64,000 nt of DNA, taken from Mesorhizobium sp. B2-7-2 (lineage in GTDB: Bacteria; Pseudomonadota; Alphaproteobacteria; Rhizobiales; Rhizobiaceae). Shown piece by piece: positions 55,843 to 63,386 of the stretch. Under the pieces are notes generated by a model that searched no databases, had not been told where the DNA came from, and worked only from the letters and a program-made list of their open reading frames with translations. The position numbers and the translations under genes are program-made. How positions within the stretch are numbered: position 1 is the first letter of the stretch; each line of letters starts with the position of its first letter. The stretch covers positions 62,001 to 126,000 of the forward strand of contig NZ_VFTZ01000002.1 in the NCBI RefSeq assembly GCF_006440775.1, written 5' to 3'.

Positions 55843-56784
55843 ATGAAGAAACTGCTTTTGGGCGTCGCGCTTTCGGCGCTGATGTGCTCATCCGCCTTCG
55901 CCGCCAAGATCGGCGTTTCGATGGCCAAGTTCGACGACAACTTCCTGACCGTGCTGCGCAACGGCATGATCGCGCAGGCCAAGGGCATGAGCGGTGTCGA
56001 ATTGCAGGTCGAGGATGCGCAGAACGACGTGGCCAAGCAGCTCGACCAGATCAAGAACTTCGCCGCCTCGGGCGTCGACGCCATCATCGTCAATCCGGTC
56101 GACACCTCGGCCACCCAGGCAATGTCGGACGCGGCCGCCGCGGCCAAGATCCCGCTGGTCTATGTCAATCGCCAGCCGGTCAATGTCGACTCACTGCCGG
56201 ACAACCAGGCTTTCGTCGCGTCGAACGAGGCGGAATCCGGCACGCTCGAGACTAAGGAAGCCTGCCGCCTGTTCAAGGAAGCCGGCAAGAAGGAAGCCAA
56301 TGTCTACGTGATCATGGGCGAGCTCTCGAACCAGGCCGCGGTGCAGCGCACCAAGGACATCGAGGAAGTCATCGCCACGCCGGACTGCAGCTTCATCAAG
56401 ATCATCGACAAGCAGACCTCGAACTGGGATCGTGACCAGGCGCAGAACCTGATGACCAACTGGCTGTCGTCGGGCAAGGCGTTCGACGGCGTCATCGCCA
56501 ACAACGACGAAAGCGCCATCGGCGCCATCCAGGCGATGAAGGCCGCCAACATCGACATGAAGGCGGTGGTCGTCGGCGGCGTCGACGCCACGCAGGACGC
56601 GTTGGCCGCGATGCAGGCAGGCGATCTCGACGTGACTGTCTTCCAGGACGCTGCCGGCCAGGGCGCCGGCGCGCTCGACGCGGCGCTGAAGCTCGCCAAG
56701 GGCGAAAAGGTGGAACACAAGGTCTATATCCCGTTCCAGCTCGTCACTCCGGCGAACATCGACAAGTTCTTGAAGAAGAACTGA
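55843..56784 (+). CDS. mocB: MocB-like periplasmic sugar/rhizopine-binding protein
   Basis: 313-aa periplasmic binding protein of the ribose/inositol type. It has a signal peptide at about 1-20 (KKLLLGVALSALMCSSAFA). The mature domain starts KIGVSMAKFDDNFLTVLRNG and has VNPVDTSATQAMSDAA, NRQPVNVDSLP and the hinge-side VIANNDESAIGAIQAMKA. It closely resembles proteins annotated as rhizopine-binding (MocB) or myo-inositol-binding. GGAGGAGAATAAA before ATG 55843 is a very strong ribosome site. It is followed by a hairpin and then the permease gene, so it would be made in excess. Confidence 0.88.
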   Translation: MKKLLLGVALSALMCSSAFAAKIGVSMAKFDDNFLTVLRNGMIAQAKGMSGVELQVEDAQNDVAKQLDQIKNFAASGVDAIIVNPVDTSATQAMSDAAAAAKIPLVYVNRQPVNVDSLPDNQAFVASNEAESGTLETKEACRLFKEAGKKEANVYVIMGELSNQAAVQRTKDIEEVIATPDCSFIKIIDKQTSNWDRDQAQNLMTNWLSSGKAFDGVIANNDESAIGAIQAMKAANIDMKAVVVGGVDATQDALAAMQAGDLDVTVFQDAAGQGAGALDAALKLAKGEKVEHKVYIPFQLVTPANIDKFLKKN

Positions 56785-56794
56785 GGCGCGCCGG

Positions 56795-56840
56795 CGCAAT
56801 TCCAGGAACGGTTTTCGGTACGGAATTGCGTGAAGACAAA
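56795..56840. repeat. Family B repeat, short copy
   Basis: GCGCAATTCCAGG...GGTTTTCGG...GGAATTGCG lies in the mocB-permease spacer, 10 nt after the stop. The second dyad of the full-length copies is absent. Confidence 0.75.
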
Positions 56841-56911
56841 CCGCGGGGTGGTGCCGCGACGCATCGGACTGGCTGAAGTCGGGTGCTGGCGAAGCGGCGC
56901 CGCTCTGTTCC

Positions 56912-56935
56912 TCTCCCGCCCGACAGGGCGGGAGA
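56912..56935 (+). promoter_or_regulatory. Stable intercistronic hairpin after the binding-protein gene
   Basis: TCTCCCGCCC-GACA-GGGCGGGAGA has 10-bp perfect arms and no T-run. It lies 30 nt before the permease start. Hairpins here commonly protect the upstream binding-protein mRNA. Confidence 0.65.
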
Positions 56936-56965
56936 ACGGGGCGCGGTCATTCGGAGGAAGAAGAC

Positions 56966-58042
56966 GTGTCACAGACATCGCATGGCATTGGCGGATTGAG
57001 CTATGACGCCAAGAAGCGCCCATGGCCGGCCGAGTTCAACGTGTTCCTGGCGCTGGTCATCCTCGTCGTCGCCTTCGAGCTGATAGGCCGCGTCTTCCTC
57101 GGCGACAGCTTCCTGTTCAACACGCGCGAGAATGTGTCGGGCCTCTTCAACGAGCAGCGCCTGCAGATCATCATCCTGCAGGTCTCGATCGTCGGCATCA
57201 TCGCCATCGGCGTCACCCAGGTCATCATCTGCGGCGGCATTGATCTGTCCTCGGGCTCGATCGTCGGCGCCACCGCCATGATCGCCATGAGCTTCGCGCA
57301 GGTTGCGACCGTCAACGGCAATCCCAATCCCAAGGCGATGTTCATCGATTATGGCTGGACCGACCTGCCGGTTATCGTGCCGGTGCTGGTCGCGATCGGC
57401 TGCGGACTGATCGCCGGCCTGATCAACGGCCTGTTGATCGCCTATACCCGCATTCCGCCTTTCATCGCCACGCTCGGCATGATGGTCACCGCGCGCGGCA
57501 TTGCCAAATGGTGGTCGAAGGGGCAGCCGATCTCGTTCCCGACCGACAGTTTCGCGGCCATCGGCAAGGGCCTGATGCCTGTCGTCATCTTCATCTCGCT
57601 GGCGCTCCTGTTCCAGCTTATCCTGAGCTATACGAAATACGGCAAGCATTGCTACGCCATCGGCTCCAACGAGGATGCCGCGCGCATGTCGGGCATCAAG
57701 ATCGCCAACCACAAGGTGCTGGTCTACGCCATCGCCGGCATCCTCGCCTCGCTCGCCGCCGTGGTGCTCTGCTCCAAGAACCTTACCGCCCAGGCCGGCA
57801 TGGGCGTCATGTACGAGCTCGACGCCATCGCCATGGCGGTCATCGGCGGCGTTTCGCTGTCGGGCGGCCGCGGCTCCATCATCGGCACCGTCATCGGCTC
57901 GCTGATCTTCGGCGTCATCATTTCCGGCTTCACCTTCCTGCGCCTCGACGCCTACTATCAGGAGATGGTCAAGGGCGTGATCATTGTCGGCGCGGTCGTT
58001 CTCGATCAATGGCGCCAGCGCCGCCGCGCGATAGGAGCTTGA
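56966..58042 (+). CDS. ABC transporter permease (inositol/rhizopine type)
   Basis: 358-aa permease of the BPD_transp_2 class, about eight to ten helices, the usual partner of ribose/inositol binding proteins. Visible family segments are LQIIILQVSIVGIIAIGVTQVIICGGIDLS, FIATLGMMVTARGIAKWWS and GGVSLSGGRGSIIGTVIG. The start is GTG 56966, preceded by CGGAGGAAGAAGAC. The N-terminus (MSQTSHGIGGLSYDAKKRPW) is cytoplasmic. The ATPase follows by 2 nt. A single permease type implies a homodimer. Confidence 0.92.
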   Translation: MSQTSHGIGGLSYDAKKRPWPAEFNVFLALVILVVAFELIGRVFLGDSFLFNTRENVSGLFNEQRLQIIILQVSIVGIIAIGVTQVIICGGIDLSSGSIVGATAMIAMSFAQVATVNGNPNPKAMFIDYGWTDLPVIVPVLVAIGCGLIAGLINGLLIAYTRIPPFIATLGMMVTARGIAKWWSKGQPISFPTDSFAAIGKGLMPVVIFISLALLFQLILSYTKYGKHCYAIGSNEDAARMSGIKIANHKVLVYAIAGILASLAAVVLCSKNLTAQAGMGVMYELDAIAMAVIGGVSLSGGRGSIIGTVIGSLIFGVIISGFTFLRLDAYYQEMVKGVIIVGAVVLDQWRQRRRAIGA

Positions 58043-58044
58043 CC

Positions 58045-58815
58045 ATGTCCGACATCGTTTTGAAGACCGAAAACCTCACCAAGCATTATGGCGGCGTGCA
58101 CGCCTTGCAGGAGGCGAATTTCGAACTGCGCAAGGGCGAGCATGTCGCCATCATGGGCGACAACGGCGCCGGCAAGTCGACCTTCGTGCGCCAGATCACC
58201 GGCGTCGAGCAGCGCACCGACGGCAAGATCTGGTTCGACGGCAAGGAAGTGAACTTCGCCGGCCCGATCGAGGCACGCGAGGCGGGCATCGAGACCGTGT
58301 TCCAGAACCTTGCGCTGGCCGACGATCTCGACGTGCCGTCGAACCTGTTCCTTGGGCGTGAGAAGGTGCTCTTCAACCTCGGGCCGTTCTCGATCCTCGA
58401 CCGCAAGGCGATGCGCAAGGCGACCGAGGCGGCGCTGATCCGCACGGCGGTGAAGATCCCCAATCTCTCCAGCACCATCCGCCATATGTCCGGCGGCCAG
58501 CGCCAATGCGTCGCGATCGCCCGGACCGCGACCTTCGCCTCCAAGCTGATCATCATGGACGAGCCGACGGCAGCCCTCGGCGTGCAGGAAACCGCGCAGG
58601 TCGAAAACATCATCCGTACGCTGAAGGAAAACGGCGAGCCGCTGATCCTGGTCAGCCACAACATGCGCCAGGTGTTCGATCTGGTCGACCGCATCGTCGT
58701 CTTCCGCCGCGGCAAGATCGTCGCCAACCTGCGCAAGCAGGACACCGACGGCAACGACATCGTCGCCTACATCACCGGCGCCAAGACCGGACAGGCGGAA
58801 CTGCAGGCCGCCTGA
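58045..58815 (+). CDS. ABC transporter ATP-binding protein
   Basis: 256-aa ATPase with one nucleotide-binding domain. Walker A is GDNGAGKST (38-46), the signature is MSGGQRQ, Walker B is LIIMDEPTAALG, and the switch His is in LVSHNMRQV. Ribose-type ATPases usually have two fused domains of about 500 residues; this single-domain form acts as a dimer, like fructose- and inositol-type systems of rhizobia. It is tightly coupled to the permease gene. Confidence 0.94.
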   Translation: MSDIVLKTENLTKHYGGVHALQEANFELRKGEHVAIMGDNGAGKSTFVRQITGVEQRTDGKIWFDGKEVNFAGPIEAREAGIETVFQNLALADDLDVPSNLFLGREKVLFNLGPFSILDRKAMRKATEAALIRTAVKIPNLSSTIRHMSGGQRQCVAIARTATFASKLIIMDEPTAALGVQETAQVENIIRTLKENGEPLILVSHNMRQVFDLVDRIVVFRRGKIVANLRKQDTDGNDIVAYITGAKTGQAELQAA

Positions 58816-58906
58816 CGGACGCCGCAACGGGCGCTGCGACGGGATCAATCAATCATCCGCGCCGGCCGGCGCGGACAGCTTTCTGAATCACCTCAAAGGA
58901 TCTTCC

Positions 58907-59899
58907 ATGACTCTCCGCTTCGCTCTTCTCGGCGCCGGTCGTATCGGCAAGGTGCATGCCCGCGCCGTCGGCTCAAATCCGCAGGCAAAACTGGTTGCCG
59001 TGGCGGATGCCTTCGAGAAAGCGGCGACTGAGCTCGCCTCCGCCTACGGCGCCGAAGTGCGCACGATCGATGCCATCGAGCAGGCCAAGGACATCGACGC
59101 CGTCATCATCTGCACGCCGACCGACACCCATGCCGATCTGATCGAGCGCTTCGCCAAGGCCGGCAAGGCGATCTTCTGCGAGAAGCCGATCGATCTCTCC
59201 GTTAAGCGGGTCGAAAAATGCCTGGCCGTTGTCGAGAAGACCAAGGCCACGCTGATGGTCGGCTTCAACCGCCGCTTCGACCCGCATTTCGCTGCCGTCC
59301 GCAAGGCGATCGACGACGGCGCCATCGGCACGGTCGAGATGGTCACCATCACCTCGCGCGATCCAGGCGCCCCGCCGCTCGACTACATCGCCCGCTCCGG
59401 CGGCATTTTTCGCGACATGACCATCCATGATTTCGACATGGCGCGCTTCCTGCTCGGCGAGGAGCCGGTGGCCGTCAGCGCCCATGCCTCGGTGCTGGTC
59501 GACAAGAAAATCGGCGAAGCCGGCGATTTCGACTCGGTCAGCGTCATCCTCGAAACCGCCTCCGGCAAGCAGGCCGTCATCTCCAATTCGCGCCGCGCCA
59601 CCTATGGCTATGACCAGCGCATCGAGGTGCATGGCTCCAAGGGCATGGTCGCTGCCGAGAACCAGCGCCCGGTGTCGATCGAGCTCGCCAACGACAAGGG
59701 CTACACCCGCCCGCCGCTGCACGACTTCTTCATGACCCGCTATCTCGACGCTTATGCCAACGAGATCGCGGCTTTCATCACGGCGGCGACGTCGGGCAAG
59801 AAAGCAGCGCCGAGCGGCAAGGATGGGCTGATCGCGCTGAAACTGGCCGACGCGGCCTTGCAGTCGGCCAAGACAGGCAAGACCATCCGCGTCGATTAA
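58907..59899 (+). CDS. MocA/IolG-like inositol dehydrogenase
   Basis: 330-aa NAD-dependent dehydrogenase of the Gfo/Idh/MocA family. The Rossmann site is LLGAGRIGKVHARAV, the catalytic Lys is in CEKPIDLS, and the His and Asp are in FRDMTIHDFDMARFL. These are the IolG/inositol 2-dehydrogenase residues. It would oxidise scyllo- or myo-inositol, or the amine-bearing ring of rhizopine after demethylation. It follows the ATPase by 91 nt in the same direction, so transport and first oxidation are probably one operon. Confidence 0.9.
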   Translation: MTLRFALLGAGRIGKVHARAVGSNPQAKLVAVADAFEKAATELASAYGAEVRTIDAIEQAKDIDAVIICTPTDTHADLIERFAKAGKAIFCEKPIDLSVKRVEKCLAVVEKTKATLMVGFNRRFDPHFAAVRKAIDDGAIGTVEMVTITSRDPGAPPLDYIARSGGIFRDMTIHDFDMARFLLGEEPVAVSAHASVLVDKKIGEAGDFDSVSVILETASGKQAVISNSRRATYGYDQRIEVHGSKGMVAAENQRPVSIELANDKGYTRPPLHDFFMTRYLDAYANEIAAFITAATSGKKAAPSGKDGLIALKLADAALQSAKTGKTIRVD

Positions 59900-60248
59900 A
59901 TCACGGGCGAGCGTTTGAGGACGGTCAGGTTGTCGGACTGCGGGGTCTAGTGATTAGCCGGAGCATCCCTCACGTCGTCATTCTATGGCGAAGCAAGGAG
60001 CGAAGCGACGCGGCGCAGACCATAGGATCCATGCCGTTACATCTGAGCGATGCTAACGGTGCAAAATTCTGCTCCGCTGCGTTCTTCGACTGGCGTCACG
60101 GAATGGATCCTAGGGTCTTCGCGACGGAGCTTCGCTCCTGCTTCGCCCTAGGATGACGACGTAGAGGATGGGGCGAGGCACCGAGAAACGATCGGAACCT
60201 CAATGAACCTCGAAGTCCATTGGTAGTCAAAAACACAGGAGCACAGCG
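59900..60248. repeat. 349-base gap with family A copy 4
   Basis: The palindrome spans 59973-60161: left arm CGTCATTCTATGGCGAAGCA, centre GGTGCAAAATTCTGCTCC, right arm ending CCTAGGATGACG. The left flank GATTAGCCG resembles the flank of copy 1. No gene is seen; the SDR ribosome site CAGGAGCACAGCG ends the gap. Confidence 0.88.
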
Positions 60249-61043
60249 ATGAACGGTTTGGCCGGTCGCAATTCACAAACGCGCGCCATCGTCACCGGCG
60301 GCGCGCAGGGCATCGGCTTCGCGGTTGCGGAAGCCTTGGCCGACGAGGGCTGCCGCGCACTGGCGCTGATCGGCCGCTCGCAGGAAAAGGGCGACAGGGC
60401 GGTCGCGGCGCTTAAGAAGAACGGCGTCGACGCCATCTTCATCAGCGCCGACGTCGCCAAGGTCGCCGACTGCAAGCACGCTGTCGAGACCGCGATCAAG
60501 CACTTCGGAACGCTGAACGCGCTGGTCAACGCCGCCGCCACGTCCGCGCGGGGGTCGTTGGTGGAGACCTCGGAAGAACTCTTCGACCAGATCTTCGACA
60601 CCAACGTGCGCGGACCCTTCTTCCTGATGCAGGGTCTTGTCGCGCATCTCCTGGAGCGCAAGGCTCCGGGCTCGATCGTCAACGTGCTGTCGATGTCGGC
60701 CCATGCCGGCCAGTCCTTCCTCACGCCGTATTCGACCAGCAAGGGCGCGCTGATGACGCTGACCAAGAACGTCGCCAGCTCCTATCGGAAGAACCGCATC
60801 CGCTGCAACGCCGTGCTGCCCGGCTGGATGGACACCGAGGGCGAGGCGATCGTGCAGAAGAAATGGCATGGCGCGCCGGACGACTGGCTGGAGAAGGCCG
60901 AGGCCGCGCAGCCCATGGGCCAGCTGGTCAAGCCGGCTCAGCTTGCCCGGCTGATCACCTACATGCTGAGCCCGCAGGCCGGCGTCATGACCGGCTCACT
61001 GGTCGACTATGATCAGAACATCGCCGGGGTGGTCGGCGAGTAG
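60249..61043 (+). CDS. Short-chain dehydrogenase/reductase of the moc region
   Basis: 264-aa classical SDR. The cofactor site is VTGGAQGIGFAVAEAL, NAAA is the structural Asn motif, the catalytic Ser is in NVLSMSAHAG, and the catalytic Tyr and Lys are in TPYSTSKGAL. The substrate is unknown; by position it could oxidise or reduce an inositol- or inosose-like intermediate. It is separated from the MocA-like gene by a family A repeat, so it may have its own promoter. Confidence 0.86.
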   Translation: MNGLAGRNSQTRAIVTGGAQGIGFAVAEALADEGCRALALIGRSQEKGDRAVAALKKNGVDAIFISADVAKVADCKHAVETAIKHFGTLNALVNAAATSARGSLVETSEELFDQIFDTNVRGPFFLMQGLVAHLLERKAPGSIVNVLSMSAHAGQSFLTPYSTSKGALMTLTKNVASSYRKNRIRCNAVLPGWMDTEGEAIVQKKWHGAPDDWLEKAEAAQPMGQLVKPAQLARLITYMLSPQAGVMTGSLVDYDQNIAGVVGE

Positions 61044-61077
61044 TCACAGGGGAGTCTGGCGGCGACGCAAGTTACTT

Positions 61078-61259
61078 CGTCATCCACGGGCGGAGCAAGG
61101 AGCGAAGCGACGCGGCGTAGACTCGAGGATCCATGCCGCGACTGCAGAGCGTTGCTGCGGTCCAGAATTATGCATCGCCGCGCTCTTCGGCCAAGGTAAC
61201 GGCATGGATTCCAGGGTCTTCGCGACGGAGCTTCGCTCCTGCTTCGCCCTGGAATGACG
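61078..61259. repeat. Family A palindromic element, copy 5
   Basis: The left arm begins CGTCATCCACGGGCGGAGCA (diverged), the centre contains GGTCCAGAATTATGC, and the right arm ends CCTGGAATGACG. It lies between the SDR gene and the DAHP-synthase leader. Confidence 0.85.
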
Positions 61260-61335
61260 AAATCGCGAAGGTTCGGCCCCACCCCGAAATCGCCAGCCTC
61301 AACAGGCACGTGACAAACCCCAACGCTTCGACTAT

Positions 61336-61422
61336 ATGAGCCGTATGATCTACCTGACCGCCTCGTTTTGGTACTTTAGCTACGGTAGCTCGCTGGCGGC
61401 GGGAGGATTGCGCTCGATCTGA
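61336..61422 (+). CDS. Aromatic leader peptide (28 aa) for DAHP synthase
   Basis: A small frame, ATG 61336 (or 61345) to TGA 61420, encodes a 28-aa peptide whose centre is SFWYFSYG: two Phe, one Trp and two Tyr within six residues. It lies directly upstream of a terminator hairpin before the DAHP synthase gene. The cluster of aromatic codons is the hallmark of ribosome-mediated attenuation: shortage of Phe, Trp or Tyr stalls the ribosome and frees the antiterminator. The peptide itself needs no function. Confidence 0.85.
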   Translation: MSRMIYLTASFWYFSYGSSLAAGGLRSI

Positions 61423-61473
61423 AAACTCCAGATCAAAAATCCGACAAGCCGCCAGACCTGGCGGCTTTTTTGT
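61393..61473 (+). promoter_or_regulatory. Attenuator: antiterminator and terminator before DAHP synthase
   Basis: The terminator stem is AAGCCGCCAG (61446-61455) with CTGGCGGCTT (61458-61467), then T-run. An identical CTGGCGGC at 61393-61400, inside the leader frame just after the aromatic codons, can pair instead with GCCGCCAG at 61448-61455. The two pairings are mutually exclusive. Confidence 0.85.
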
Positions 61474-61511
61474 TTCAGCCGGCAGGTCTCCTAAACCAGG
61501 AGCAGAAAGCC

Positions 61512-62603
61512 GTGTTGACCACCACAGACGACCTTCGGGTCACCGAAATCAGGGCCCTGAGCGCGCCGGACGAGGTGATGCGCGAGATACCGCGCTCGCT
61601 CACCGCGACGCGTACCGTCGCCGCCTCGCGCAACGCCATCCATTCCATCCTTTCGGGGGCCGACGATCGACTGCTTGTCATCGTCGGCCCATGTTCCATC
61701 CACGATCCGGTCGCGGCCGTTGACTATGCCAGCCGTCTGGCGGCGCTGCGCGAGGCCCTGGCCGACCGGCTCGAGATCGTCATGCGCGTCTATTTTGAAA
61801 AGCCGCGCACCACGGTCGGCTGGAAGGGCCTGATCAACGACCCGGACCTCGACGGCAGCTTCAACATCGAAAAGGGGTTGCGCATGGCGCGCAACGTTCT
61901 GTCGGCCGTCAACAATCTCGGCCTGCCGGCGGCGACCGAGTTCCTCGACATGACCATCCCGCAATACATCGCCGACCTCGTCGCCTGGGGCGCGATCGGC
62001 GCGCGTACAGCCGAAAGCCAGATCCATCGCGAGCTGGCCTCGGGCCTGTCCTGTCCGGTCGGCTTCAAGAACGGCACCGACGGCAATCTCAGGATCGCCG
62101 GCGAAGCGGTGAAGTCCGCCGCCCAGCCGCATCATTTCATGGCGGTGACCAAGGGCGGCCGCAGCGCCATTGCGGCAACCACCGGCAACGAGGATTGCCA
62201 TGTCATCCTGCGCGGTGGCATCGCGCCGAACTATGATGCCGCAAGCGTCGAGGCCGCCGCGGCCGAGCTCGTCCGCATCGGCGTCGCGCCGCGGCTGATG
62301 ATCGACGTCAGCCACGCCAACAGCGCCAAGAAGCCGGAGAACCAGCCGAAGGTCGCGCATGACGTGGCGGGCCAGGTTGCCGCGGGCGACGAGCGCATCA
62401 TCGGCGTCATGATCGAGAGCAATCTCGTCGCCGGCCGGCAGGACGTCGTGCCCGGCAAGCCGCTGGTCTACGGCCAGAGCATCACCGACGGCTGCATTGA
62501 CTGGGCGACCACGGAAACGGTGCTGCACGGCCTCGCTGGCGCGGTCGAATGGCGCCGATCGGTGAAGCGCGAAATGCTCGCCAACCGGCAGGGTGCGGCT
62601 TGA
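61512..62603 (+). CDS. DAHP synthase, class I (first shikimate enzyme)
   Basis: 363-aa class I 3-deoxy-D-arabino-heptulosonate-7-phosphate synthase, joining phosphoenolpyruvate and erythrose-4-phosphate at the entry to aromatic synthesis. Typical blocks are VGPCSIHDP, MRVYFEKPRTTVGWKG, PAATEFLDMTIPQYI, GARTAESQIHRELASG and GFKNGTDG. It is of the aroF/aroG/aroH type; which feedback class cannot be told from sequence alone. GTG 61512 is chosen with AGGAG 10 nt upstream. The attenuator ahead means expression is matched to charged aromatic tRNAs. Confidence 0.95.
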   Translation: MLTTTDDLRVTEIRALSAPDEVMREIPRSLTATRTVAASRNAIHSILSGADDRLLVIVGPCSIHDPVAAVDYASRLAALREALADRLEIVMRVYFEKPRTTVGWKGLINDPDLDGSFNIEKGLRMARNVLSAVNNLGLPAATEFLDMTIPQYIADLVAWGAIGARTAESQIHRELASGLSCPVGFKNGTDGNLRIAGEAVKSAAQPHHFMAVTKGGRSAIAATTGNEDCHVILRGGIAPNYDAASVEAAAAELVRIGVAPRLMIDVSHANSAKKPENQPKVAHDVAGQVAAGDERIIGVMIESNLVAGRQDVVPGKPLVYGQSITDGCIDWATTETVLHGLAGAVEWRRSVKREMLANRQGAA

Positions 62604-62613
62604 GCGAAATGGA

Positions 62614-62637
62614 GAGGGCGGCGATCACGCCGCCCTC
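62614..62637. terminator. Hairpin between convergent DAHP synthase and LysE genes
   Basis: GAGGGCGGCG-ATCA-CGCCGCCCTC has 10-bp perfect arms and overlaps the last codons of the LysE gene. There is no T-run on either side, so it is a weak or bidirectional terminator. Confidence 0.55.
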
Positions 62638-63260
62638 AACCCTTCCCAGGCGGTGAATATCGAAACGGCAAACAGCAGCAGCCCCGCTGCGCGGCCTGCA
62701 AATGTGGTTGCCTTCGGATTGTCGACCAGCAGGCTCCGGCTGCGCCCAGCTGTAACGGCGAGCCCGCCATAGATCGCGGCCTGCGTGGCGACCGTCAGCA
62801 ATCCCATGATTGTCGCCTGCATCCAGATCGGGCCGTAAGCCGGCTTCAGGAATTGCGGATAGACGGCAAGGATGAAGAGATAGGCCTTCGGATTGATCAG
62901 GCAGGTGACCAGGCCCTGGCGAAACGCCTTCCAGGCCGAGCGGCTCCCCGATGGTGCGTTGTCGCCGACGGTGATCGAGCTGCGCATCAGCGAAATGCCG
63001 ATATAGGCCATGTAGGCGGCGCCGGCGATCAGCAGCGGCGTGAACAGGATCGGCACGAAATGCATGAGCAGCCCGACGCCGATCGCGCCGTTCAGCGTGT
63101 GCACAGCGCCGCCCAGCATGATGCCGGCGGTCGCGGCCAGACCTCTGTTGCTGCCGCCGGACAGCGCATTGGCCAGCACGAACAGCATGTCCATGCCCGG
63201 AACGGCGATGATGCCGAACAGAAGCACGAAGAACAGCCAGAGATTTTCGCCATAGCTCAT
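62625..63260 (-). CDS. LysE/RhtB-family amino-acid exporter
   Basis: 211-aa exporter of the LysE/RhtB family with about five to six helices. Visible are VPGMDMLFVLANALSGG (the family PGP-type start loop), GIMLGGAVHTL and the central QGLVTCLINPKAYLFILAVYPQF, where NPK is diagnostic. The substrate (Lys, Thr, homoserine or another) is unknown. ATG 63260 fits homologues; ATG 63278, six codons earlier, has the better ribosome site (AGGCGG). It is divergent from the WYL regulator, 126 nt away, which may control it. Confidence 0.88.
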   Translation of the reverse strand: MSYGENLWLFFVLLFGIIAVPGMDMLFVLANALSGGSNRGLAATAGIMLGGAVHTLNGAIGVGLLMHFVPILFTPLLIAGAAYMAYIGISLMRSSITVGDNAPSGSRSAWKAFRQGLVTCLINPKAYLFILAVYPQFLKPAYGPIWMQATIMGLLTVATQAAIYGGLAVTAGRSRSLLVDNPKATTFAGRAAGLLLFAVSIFTAWEGLRAA

Positions 63261-63386
63261 GTCAGTTGCCTGTCGCATTATCCGCCTGCACGCAAAGGAA
63301 TCTGTTGCTTTTCAAGCGGGTAGGCGGCCCTATAGGGCATTCCAACTGACGGGGGTGTGTCAGTTGCATTCCAGCCGGGTGAGAAA

